Source: Tribonema minus (lineage: Eukaryota > Sar > Xanthophyceae > Tribonematales > Tribonemataceae). Taken from it: a stretch of DNA of 64,000 bases. Shown piece after piece: positions 12,030 to 22,600 of the stretch. Every line of letters starts with the position of its first letter. Positions within the stretch are counted from its first letter, which is position 1. Under the pieces are notes generated by a model that was given only the letters and a program-made list of their open reading frames with translations, was not told the DNA's origin and searched no databases. Location of the stretch: NCBI GenBank assembly GCA_017506865.1, contig JAFCMP010000052.1, positions 124,001 through 188,000 on the forward strand, written 5' to 3'. Made by a program: the position numbers and the translations under genes.

Positions 12030-12830
12030 TCACGAAGCAGCAGCGGCAGCGGCTCTGGGATGAGTACAACAGCGGCTAGGGCAGCCATGCGAGCGACTTC
12101 GGCCCCGCCGTCGTCGCTGGCTTGGACAGCGCCGCTTCCCAAATCAGGCGCGAGGAGCGAGCGGTCTTAGCAATCATCCAAGGCCAGATGTCCACCCCCG
12201 GTAAGGATATGACTCGTCAACGCTTTGAAAGCGCAGGACAGCAGCGATCCGCACCTGCCATCACCGATATATGCTGTGTGAGACGCATGAAGGCTTGATT
12301 TGAATTTGGGTTGAAGTAGCACAGAACATGGTGGTGCCTGAAAGGCGGCCTGTAGATTGGATCGCAGGCTGGATCAGTCATCTGCGTCAGCATTGCTCCT
12401 CTCTCAACAATTCCTGCTGCATTTTGCTTCGCTTTTCTCGCCGTACAGATGGGCAACGCATCCTCCGGCAAGATCCTGCTGCATTTGCTTCCCATTTCCC
12501 GCTGTACAGATGGGCAACGCACCCTCCGGCAAGCTCTCCGCGACCTGCGTGCGACGACCCGAGAAATGCCACGCAGCCTGGGGCAGCTGGAGGCCGGCAT
12601 CCAGGGCAATTTCGACGCAGCCATCGTGGTCGTGGCGACCCTTGCCGATGATCGGATGCGTCAGCGAATGGACGATCTGCTGCCCCAGCTTGCTCAGGTG
12701 GCACTGCCGGACGATGACCAGCGCGGCTCCAAGGAGAGGGCATCTTTCACGCCCCCCCGATCATCTGCCGCCGGCTTCGATGGTGCTGCGAGTGCTGGCG
12801 ATGGTCCCGATGTTGAGGTAAAAGCACGGC
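12030..12830 (+). CDS. Unrecognised duplicated gene, left copy
   Basis: Two blocks keep the same reading as the inverted partner. Block 1 (about 12040-12290) is Ser/Gly-rich, then ASDFGPAVVAGLDSAASQ and ERAVLAII. Block 2 (about 12510-12830) encodes a likely helical segment (TLRQALRDLRATTREM, LGQLEAGIQGNFDAAIV, MRQRMDDLLPQLAQVA). Between them is non-matching sequence ending in a CCGTACAG acceptor. The acceptor and next ~30 bases are duplicated in tandem (12445-12520), so either copy could be used. No family recognised. It could be a host gene pair or part of an unclassified repeat. Confidence 0.35.
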
Positions 12831-13640
12831 CACAATTGTCGCACATCGTGGCTGAGACTTCTGTTGACCTTGCCAGCAGCAAATGCAGCAGGAAAAAAGT
12901 AGACTTGAAGCCTGAGCCACGACGTACGACCGGTGTCGATCATGTTGCTGACTCACCATCTGCGTCATCGCCGGCACTCTCACCGCCATTGGACCCGGGG
13001 CTAGTTGCGCGGGGGGGCGTGACAGGGGCCACCTCTTCGGAGCCGCTCTCTTCACCGTCTTGATGCAGTGCCAGCTGAGCTAGTTGGGACTGCAGATCGT
13101 CCATTCGTTGACACATGCGATCGGCATCAAGTCTCGCCATGACCACAATGGCTGCGTCGAAATGGCCCTGGATGCCGTCGTTCAGCTGCCCCAGGTTGCG
13201 TAGCAGTTCTCGGGCTGTCGCATGCAGGTCCCGGAGAGCTTGCCGGAGGGTACGTTGTCCGCCTGTACGGCCAGGAAAGCGAAGCAACATGCAGAAGGAA
13301 TCGTTCAGAAAGGAGCACTGCCGATGCGGAAGACTAATACAAAGCGCCGAGGTCTGCCTTCATGCGTCTCACACAGCATGGTGATGGCAGGTGCCGATCG
13401 CTGCTGTCCTGCGCTTGCACAACAATCACGAGTCAGTTCCTCACCAGCAGTGGTCATGTGGCCTTCGATGATTGCCAAGACCGCTCGCTCCTTGCGCCTG
13501 ATTTGGGAAGCGGCGCTGTCCAAGCCAGCGACGACGGCGGGGCCATAGTCGCTGGCGTGGCTACCCTGGCCGCTGCTGTACTCGTCTCCAGAGCCGCTGG
13601 CACTGCTGCTTTCGTGGCACGTCTTGAGAGCTGCCTTGTA
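12030..13640. repeat. Large inverted duplication (two arms, tail to tail)
   Basis: The left arm (about 12030-12830, +) and right arm (about 13640-12945, -) are diverged copies of one unit. Matching blocks include the peptides VVAGLDSAASQIRR and AGQQRSAPAIT, and further in TLRQALRDL and QRMDDL. Similarity is high in the two blocks and breaks down between them, as expected for two conserved exons around a free-drifting intron. The centre is about 100 unmatched bases. No terminal repeats or transposase were seen, so I do not assign it to an element class. Confidence 0.85.
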
Positions 13641-13700
13641 AGTTGGTGCTGCTTTTTTGGGGGGGGTTGTGAGCTCCCTCTCGCTCTTGGCCTGCAGCCG
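12945..13700 (-). CDS. Unrecognised duplicated gene, right copy
   Basis: This is the inverted partner of the left copy, read on the minus strand. Its first block (about 13700-13340) extends further upstream than the partner's (RSLTKAPKTLMLSITDPRLQ near 13700) and then matches it. The second block (about 13256-12945) carries TLRQALRDLHATARELL and QRMDDLQSQLAQLAL, then an acidic, Ser-rich tail. Conservation of reading frame between the copies is the main evidence that it codes or recently coded for protein. Start, intron ends and function are undetermined. Confidence 0.4.
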
Positions 13701-15181
13701 CGGATCGGTGATGCTCAACATCAAAGTCTTTGGTGCTTTGGTGAGGGACCGTACTGGTAAGTCCTGTTGTAGGAAAGTACGCCTTGGTTCTGTGCTGACG
13801 CGGCTGCTGTACTTTACAGTGCGCTGATCCACATTATCCAGTGTCTGCACATATTCATTACTGAAAACTATTGTTATGAATAAATGTCTGAAACGAGTGC
13901 CCAGAAATGTGGCCTGAAACAAGTGGCCGGAAATATGGCCTGGCAATGGCTGCTCTACTTAGAGGACAGGCATAGACTAGAAGTGTCACATACACATGTT
14001 CATGTGTGCATTCAGTTCTGTACTGGTGCGGTGTATGAGGCGTGCTCCTCTTTTGGCATCGGTCACAACGAACTGCAAATTTTGGTGGCTGCCGCGTGTC
14101 CAACGAAATTTATTCAATAGCGGCTCTGGAGGGCGTACTTCAGGCAAGTGTAGGTCACCAGGGTGCAGCTGACCACGCTGCTCTGGTCTGATGAGCCGGA
14201 AGGCGAAACCTACTGCTAATGTGGTCACAAGATAGCAGCACACGAAGTCCACTTAGTTAACAGGCACTTGGACATGATCCATGCTTCACATGTATCTTGT
14301 CATGCAGCCGAGTACTGCGCGAAGTTGCAATTGCTGAGGGCAATGCTTGACAATCAAACTTCACACTTGCGGCAACGCACATATACATACTCAGAAGAGA
14401 AGGGGGGGGGGGCGGGCATATGTCAAATGCAGCAGTGCGCATGTTGCTGACAAACAAAATATAGACAATTTGATAATATTGGAGTCGATGAGACCACGCT
14501 GCACTGGTGTGACGAGTCATGCATCATTCTGATTATTCTGATTAAATACTTGCCAACATGGTATCATATGCAGCAGGTAACCAAGCACAACGTTTGTGAT
14601 CATAGTGTGCTGTACGTCACACTGTTTACTAGCTGTTTTCTTTCTTCTGGTTTCTAGAAGGCAAGCGACTAAAGAGCTCACATTTGCTTCAATGCATGTC
14701 CAAAAGCATCCGACTTTGACGAAAGGGTGGTGATGCTCATTGTGCTGTGTCCTCTTGCTGGGGCTGCAGTTGCACCCACAAGAAATTCTGCAGCTGAAGC
14801 CATGGCACACATACTGTCTCCTAGAGTACATGATGTAATCTTTGCTAACTTTGCGAGAGCGTAGAAGAAACCTGGGGCCACAATCGGCAGTACTGTGACT
14901 TTGACAAGCCTGGATCTTGTGCAAAGTGTTGTCGAATAATCTTCACTTGTCACATGAATGCCATCCGCAGCAGCGTTCGCACAGGCGAAGCATTGTCGCT
15001 GGCGCTGCATGGACTATTTGCTGCAACATCGGTTCGACAAGCGACACAGGCTGTGACACAGTGATAGTGCATGATGCATGCATGCGTGTTCTTGAAGGCA
15101 ACAAACGTGTAGGCGAAGCATATTCATACAGGCAACAAAAGTGTAAATGAAGCCAGCACAGCTACAAAGAAAAGGTTGTTG
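13701..15181. other. Gene-poor stretch before DPH5
   Basis: No gene recognised. It holds only short low-information reading frames, a run of G at about 14404-14411, and small local repeats near 13890-13940. Confidence 0.4.
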
Positions 15182-18100
15182 TCATTGCTCGCCATCCCTT
15201 CCAGATTCATCATGTTGCGTTTGCTCCGATGGTGGCGCAGCTCTTGGCGTGTCTGCCGTTATGGCATACATGGCTAGCACCTCCTCTTCTATGGGATGGG
15301 TCTCTCCAGCAATGACGAGACTGTGTAATGGCGCCCCGAAGTCGACCGTAATGAGCTCGTCCAGTGTGCCCGATACAATGAGCTGTGACGGCTATCAATA
15401 GCACAGGAATGTCACAGGGCGAAGTGGAGCAACAACATCAAATAAGCGGTGACTGATTGAAGGCGCTGTCTGTGAAGAGCTGATGATGCACTCACGCATC
15501 CAAAGCGCTGTGAGCTGTGTTGGGATATTTGAACTTCTGCTGAAGTATGTCATACATGGCCGCATCGGCACATGAGTGATTGAAGTCCATTGTCAACTTC
15601 AACTTAGACCGACGTGCCTGCTGTAGGCATGTTCACTGTGACAATATGACTACACATGCAAGACCATGGAGACGCAATGGCCCCATCATAAAGCAATAAA
15701 CGGCAACGCACTTAGTGCCTGCCCCTAACAAAGTGCCTTGACCATGAGCCTTGACTGCGGGCAAAAACTTCAGCTACACATCTACAGGCAAGGAAGTCAT
15801 ACTGCAGCTTGGATTTGGGCTAATACAGCCCGCTAGAAATGTTGGTCCTTTCCTGGCGCTGCTAGGCAGCCAAAGCCTACACAGGCATCAACACGGCAGT
15901 ATGACAGCGCCGCAAGTGCAGCATCCCGACGAACCATAAAGTTAATTGTGCTTTGCATTGCATCCGCAGGCTGACCGTGGAGATGCAACTTCTTGCATGA
16001 AAAGCACATCCCTCGTCAACCAAAATTTTGAACTGCTGCAATGCGTTGGTCAAACAAGTTGGCTCCCCCATGTGCGCATATGACGGAAGGTTCGACAGCG
16101 TTTCTGTATGCCTGCATAGTCTTGAAAGGAAGCTGCTCACCCTTTACATATCTATGCTATCATTGCAAACTGTGATACATCGATGATAACTCTGTGGAGC
16201 CAAGTTGCATACCTCTGCAGCTGTAAGTTTTACGTATGTGTGTACATGCCAGCCTCACCTGTCCTAATCGCGCAAGCCCAACCGCCATAGTGTCCTTGGT
16301 GTATGCACCTGCTTTTCTCTCCGTCTCCACCTCTAATAGCTGCTCCACGGCCTGGCAGAATGGCAGTGCACAAATGACAAAATAGTGTACTCAGATGTAT
16401 CGCAGATTGGAGACCGCTGCTAACCACTCATCAAACAAAACCTATGCTTGTGCTTGAAGCACTGGCGTTGTAATCCGTCAAAAGGCCTTTGACATTATTG
16501 ATGACTGGACATGCTTCAGAACGCCAAGCCTCTGAGAAGCAAAATGCAGAGACAAAGCTGACCGGTGTTGGCCTACACTGCAGGCAGGATGACCAGGTGA
16601 CCAGCATATCCGCAACCTCTTGAGCAATAACAGGCACAGCAGGCCTTCTGGCCAGACATACATGCATCGGAATAAGTTGGCAATGGGGACAATGCGCATG
16701 ATGACATTTGCGGTGTACACCGTGATTCGCCGAATGCAGCTTGCTGCGCGAGGGCTGTTGTGTTTCAGACAAGCACAGTTGCCTGTGAGCAATAAAGACG
16801 TGAAGGGCCTTTTAACACCTGCAGTCCTCCCGTCACTATCAACACTCTCAAGTGCCTCTAGCCGTCACACAACTAGGAAAGCAGCCATTGCACGCATAAC
16901 CTTACCAGTCTCAATGGCGTCATCGCAGACGTTTGCTCGCACTTGCGCAATGGTATAACAGACGCTCACTCTCACCTGCGCAATTGTCATGAACCGCGGC
17001 GGCAGGTAGCGCACGCGCCCCTTGGCCATCTCCGCAAAGTCGGGCTCCTTCACCTTGATGTCCAGCAGGCACAGCGTGTGCATGCCCCCCTGACAGCGCA
17101 CCACGCACCAGCGCTCAGCGTAAGTTTAGCGTATTGTGCAATTGAGATGAGTGCCCCCCTGACAGCGCACCATGCACAGCGCTCAGCGTAAGTTTAGCAT
17201 ATTGTGCATATGAGATGAGCGCAGGCACAGCGTGTGCATGCCGCCCTGACAGCGCACCATGCACCAGCGCTCAGCGCAAGTTTAGCGTATTATGCATTGC
17301 CGCTATACGGTGACATGAGGCGATCGCCACCGATAATGCCTAATGCAGGCACAGCGTGTGCACGCCGCCCTGCCAAAGCACCACGCACCAACGGCGATCG
17401 GTGTGAGTTATGCATGTGATATGAGCGGCAATGCAGCAGACAGCGCGTCAGGCACCAGCGGCAACCGGCACAAGAGTGTGCGTATGATATGAGCGCTGCT
17501 GCATTGCCGCAACGCAGCAACATGAGGCGGTCGCCACAGATGATGCTTAATATAGCACTACAGTGGGGCGTGCCTGCACGTTAAGCCGTATTCAGGCATG
17601 ACTGGCATCAGTGTGCATCAGCAATTTGCAGGCTTGCTGCAGGGGGGGGGGGGGGGGGGGCAATTGAGGCATTTATAAACACGTGTCTCGGTCAATGCAC
17701 GTCAATATCAAGTGCAACTGAGTGATGCCATTCACATGCTGCCTGAACGCGTGCTCATTGTTTCACTGCGCATGTTGACGCGCAATCATATTGTGCCCGC
17801 AATGAAAAATATGTGGTAGTATGCATTGCCTGCATCCAGCATGTTGATCGTGCCCCAGCTGTTGGCGCATTGCAATTATGTCGGTACAGCGCATTTGAAG
17901 CCATCGCCGGCTTCTGAGCAAACATCCGCTTATGAGTCACACACCAGCACGTGTCAAGATGAGTAGTCCAACAGTGCACCGAAACATGGCGTAGTAAGAA
18001 CCTGTTGATTGAAAACGGTCTCCGGAATGGTTATTTGGCATGCATCCAGTGCCACCTCAACTACATACATCGACGCACCTTTCGATTGTACAGGACTTTT

Positions 18101-19403
18101 TCGTAGAAGCTGCTGGGTGTCCAGTCCATCTCCTTGTCCCACAAACACAAGCTGACGGTGTGCCCGAAGTTGTACAGCTGCAGGCCGCAGCTGGCGGCGG
18201 CACCCATCACGCTGGCGTTGTGCACCACTTCCACCTGTGACGACAGCGGGCACCGTGTTGAGACGTGATGCATTGCCTGTGGCGGGGGTTGCAGTTTACT
18301 TGCCTGTGTGGAAAACGCTGCTGCTTGGGAGCTATGAACTTGATGCGTGTGTGGCATCAATCAGTACATTGCACGGTCACATGCGCTGGGTACAAGTGCC
18401 CCACGCGCTTCTTTCTGCAGGTGCATGAATGCCGGCTAGTGAGTTCAGTGGCCACAAAGAGCCCCTGCCGCAAACAGGATTGCAGATGCCCACCCCGCAG
18501 GTGGCCGGCCACACATCATGCTTGCCCCTCATTGACATTGAACGCACAAGCATTCATCTACATCTATGATAAAAGTATAACAGATCCAATGCTCAGAGAA
18601 GACAAGTCAGGCTACGATCACACAGCGTCCATCGGCACTGACTTTGATGCCCAGTTTGTGCGCTCTCATCATCAGATCCGTGTGCGTGGTAGCACAGAAT
18701 GGGTCCCCGACCACCAGAAACGCCACGTCCTCTGTCGCTGCGCTCTCATATATGCTTTCTGCCTCCGATTCCACTGTCTCCCTGGTGCAAAGCAGGACCA
18801 CATGCGCGCAGGTTTCAGATTACAAAAGTGATGCGTGAGTGGTCATCAGTGCTAAGGGATCGTCTGTGCAAGAGTTGCGCTTCGAGCACGCAATGAGCCA
18901 CGTAAGGTCAACATGCCCAGCAACACCACTACAGAGCTGTACTCTTGAATCACTACGTGGCTTCAGAAGAGTTCAAAACAGTGAATCTGCTCTCAAGGTA
19001 CAAATTCATGTAAGCCCAAATAAAACTCACACAGTACATCAAGAAAATTTAAAAGCGCATGTGGGCCTGCGAACGAGAAACGGAGCTTCGAGTGTCGCGT
19101 TCACAAACGCAAAAGAGAACATGACATCGTCAACTTCAATATCCAGTTTGAGCTAACTTTGTAGCAGATCTGCAAGCCACTTCACTGAGCTGTCCATCAT
19201 CATGTGCCTTGCGCTTTCAAGACACACCTGTCTGCATAGATAATGGGCCTGCCGTAGAAGGCCTCCAGCTTCTCCTTGTCCACTCCCAGCACAGAAGTGT
19301 AGCGCTCCAGCACCACTTTCCTGCAGCCCTTCACCGCCTCCAGCCCACGCACTGTGATGTCTTTCTCGTCTCCCAGCCCCAGTCCGATGAAATAGAGCAC
19401 CAT
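15182..19403 (-). CDS. DPH5: Diphthine (methyl ester) synthase DPH5
   Basis: DPH5 methylates the modified histidine of elongation factor 2 using SAM, in cytosolic diphthamide synthesis. Six exons on the minus strand join in phase: 19403-19228, 18781-18643, 18234-18079, 17089-16976, 16351-16259 and 15382-15182 (TGA). They give 292 residues; human DPH5 has 285. Diagnostic motifs in order are [20 protein letters not shown] (residues ~4-23), [92 protein letters not shown] and [18 protein letters not shown]. The start at 19403 matches the family N-terminus. Intron 3, upstream of exon 4, holds tandem copies of that exon's acceptor edge. Exons are less GC-rich than those of UTP15. The gene is divergent from SGT1. 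Confidence 0.96.
16915..17490 (-). repeat. Tandem copies around DPH5 exon 4
   Basis: On +, the acceptor edge of exon 4 (GCAGGCACAGCGTGTGCATG, about 17066-17085, then CCCTGACAGCGCACCA) recurs, partly or fully, at about 17150, 17222 and 17343, with a weaker copy near 17435. Between copies a GCTCAGCG..AAGTTTAGCGTATT segment repeats. On the donor side, CTCACCTGCGCAATTG (exon end) has a decayed copy at 16935-16952. Confidence 0.85.
17642..17660 (+). repeat. Poly-G run (19)
   Basis: Uninterrupted run of G inside DPH5 intron 3. In the transcript it reads as poly-C. Confidence 0.95.
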
Positions 19404-19691
19404 GACAAACAATATCTTCCTTCTCCTTCACGCCAAACGCAACTTCAAGCAACAAGGTTGACATAGTTGAAGTACATGGCCGAACTTCTCCTGGTGATCA
19501 AACCCGTTCTCTCACGTCGGTGCAGTGCTTCGACAGGCGCCTTCTCCTCTTGGTCCTCGACTTCAAAACATCCTGGCATCTCACGAAGTCGTCCTCCGCT
19601 TCAGCACTTGCCAAGCTCGAGCCGCAGTAGTCTAGATCAAACCGGATCAAGTTGTTCAACTCGGCACGGGGGTGGCGACACCACCCTGAGG
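19404..19691. promoter_or_regulatory. Shared divergent promoter region, DPH5 / SGT1
   Basis: 288 bases between the two start codons. I see no obvious TATA box or other named site. A single short region probably serves both housekeeping genes. Confidence 0.45.
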
Positions 19692-22600
19692 ATGGATCTG
19701 CTGGCGCAAGGCAACGCTGCATTCGTCGACGATGACTTTGCCAGGGCCGTGCAGGTGCGGACTCCCATCTGCTCGTCAACAGTGTACAAATTTAACACAC
19801 CTCTGCATTGCAGCTCTGTAGACATATCTTGACGGCATTTACGTGGCTGGGCCAGCAGTGTTGATGCTTTCATGAATCAGGGCAGCATCACACTGGCCGC
19901 TTCTATAGCGCTTGTGCCCGACATGCCGAAAGTTCGATCCAGTCAATCTTCTCACTTTGCAAAAGAAACGAGGAGCAGCGTTCAGCAAGCACGAAGCTTT
20001 GTGCTGTTGCTTTCAACTGTGCATACCGTGTCATCATCTGTAATTGACAACTTACACCAATCTGACTCACTGAATGTCTGCTGCGCACAGCTTTACACTC
20101 AAGCCGTGGAGGCGGACGCAGGACTGGCGGATGCCTACGCTGCACGCGCCGCCGCGCACCTGAAGCTGAGGCGCCACGCCGATGCCCTGCAAGATGCGGA
20201 TGGCGCGCTCAAGTAAGTCCTGCGGGCGTGAGTATGACGGTGCCTGCCCCTCACGCCAGTGCGCTGACTGCAATATGAGATTGGGATGAAGTCAGGTTAT
20301 CTTTTGGTCGGACAAGCGGCGGTGGGCAGCGCACGTTACACGCTTGTTGATTTGTGAGGCGGCATGCAGCATTGCAGACCAGCAAGTGCATGTCCAGATT
20401 GCGCCCACTTGCGGTCAGCAAACTAATACGTGACGAAGCAGTCCAGCCTGAGCCTCACCTCTGGCTGCAGCGAAGCAGCTGCAAAAGCAGTTCACACAAG
20501 AGGCCAGCAGAATGGCGCCACATCAACAAATTGCGCCAAATATGCCGCACGCAAGTGCAGCACGCTCGCCAACCCCGCTCTCACAGCGGCTTCACAGCGC
20601 CGCAAAAGCTCTCTCTCTCTCGTACACTCTGCAGCACGCACAGAGGACGTGCATCTCACGCCGCGGCTGCTCCCATATCCTCAGGTTGCGGCCAGGGCTG
20701 GAGCCGGCTCTGTACAGGCGCGGCGTGGCGTGCTTCTCGCTGGACAAGTATGCGGAGGCGCTGGAGGCGTTCACAGCGGGGAAGGCGGCACAAGGCGACA
20801 GGCCCGCAGGCAAGCTGCCGTTTGTGTGCAGGGTCCGTGCTAGGCCGCATGATCATATGATCAGGTGTTTGGCAGTGCAGAAGGGCGGGCTTGACACCAC
20901 GCGGTAGAGTATCGTGGTGGCAGGGTCATGAGACACGCGCGAGGTGCGTCCATGCATGCTGCCCGCACAGCAAGTGCCTTCAGCAGTTGTCAGGGATGTG
21001 ACGCCAAATTGACCCTAACCCTAACCCTAACCCTAACCCAGGAGGCGACCTGCAGCTGCCGATGACATCAGCCATGCTACCTTATCTTCATGCTGTAGAG
21101 CACAGGGCGCGTTGCTGCTGATCAGGAAGCTTCTTTGAAGCTGCAGGTTGCTCTGCAGCTGCGACATTCAGTGCAAAGCAAGTCGCTGCAGCTCTGTGCT
21201 TGAGATAATCGATTGCAAGGGAAGGCGCTGAATGTTGATGCTATGATGATAGGCGATGAAGTTTGCCCGCAACATGTGTCAAGACTTGCGCCCTGTTCAC
21301 CTCGCTAGCTGTGGCTGCATGGCACATTTCAGACACCGCAATGCAGAACACACGTTTTGTCAGAGTCCTTGACGAAGCAAAACAATGCCGGTTGCGCACC
21401 GGGGCATAATCCCAGACATTGCATTGCAGTCTACACGGTCTGTCAGAGTACCTTGCCAATGTAAAACAATGCCGGTTGCTCACCCCAGACGACATCCGGC
21501 ACTGATGAGCCGACAGCTGTACAATTGACAAGACCACTGATTGCCACATTTGTTGCTTGTACACGGCAGGGTTAGGGTCAGGTAAGGGTTGGGATCAGGG
21601 GAAGGGTTAGGGTTCACTGTTGGTCCACCTGGCAGTCTGCTTGTACACCGCAGGATCTAGGACCAGGGTAAGGATTAGGGGCAAAGGGTGAGGATTAGGG
21701 CCAAGGGATACTCGGTCATGCAAAGCCGCCTCCCCCTGCGCCTCACACCTACGGCACCCTCCCTGTACGCGCTTGCCGGCCCCATCAGGCACTGACGACA
21801 GCCGCAAGTACAGCACGTGGATCCGCAAGTGCAACGCGGAGCTCGAGGCCGCCGACGCAACCGCAGCAGCGGCCGCCGCTGCCGCTGCTGCCGCGAAGCC
21901 TGCGCCCGTGCCCGCTGCTGCTGCTGCCGCCGCGCCGCCGCCAGCGCTCGTGCCGCCCAAGTACCAGTACTACCAGACGGCGGACAAGGTTACGGTCGGC
22001 ATTCTGGAGAAGGTGGGGCGTCACATTTGAAGTCCATTTGTATGGAAGTTGGGTCACGGTTGTGCACAAAGTTTGCCAGAGGTGGATGCCGCGTCATTGT
22101 TGATGTCGCAGCGTGCGCGTTTTGTTGGCATTGCTGAGTGCACAGATGCTGAGCGCCATGACATCAGCCGCTCATCTCAGGTGCGCATGCTGACACGCGC
22201 GCTGCCACACTGCTTGATCGCGGCTGTTTGCATTCCAGCCGCCGCATCCCGTCCTCCCATTCATCAAACCAGTCAGAGTCAGCGCCGCAATTGCATCAAC
22301 AGCGCCGTCTGATGTACGCCCCGCTGGCAGCACGTGCCCTTGTATGTGGAAGCGAATCAACAGATCTTAGAGCTCTAAGTGACTAGGTGTGGTTAGCCGT
22401 CAAATTGAATGCCTTCCACCAACAACCGTGGTCGCCGATGCTGCGGCAGTTGGCCACGGGTCAAACGGTATTTAAAACATGCATACACCCTCCGCACATC
22501 GGCAACTGCAGCATTGCTCACCGTCGCACCGCGCCCTGCTGCGCGGCGCCGCAGAACGTGCGCGAGGGCGACGCGGTGGTGGACATCTCGGAGGACCGGC

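Noticed and set aside
14165-14215. LWSDEP-like peptide recalling the LWSDE motif of Tc1/mariner-type transposases
   Set aside because: Only about six residues match, with no second catalytic motif, no terminal repeats and no length. Too little to call an element.
15029-15045. GGTTCGACAAGC, similar to a tRNA B box
   Set aside because: No matching A box, acceptor stem or cloverleaf could be formed around it. No tRNA gene was found in the window.
17490-17641. CRISPR-like spacing in the DPH5 intron array
   Set aside because: The repeats are copies of an exon edge with variable spacing in a eukaryotic intron, not uniform repeats with unique spacers.
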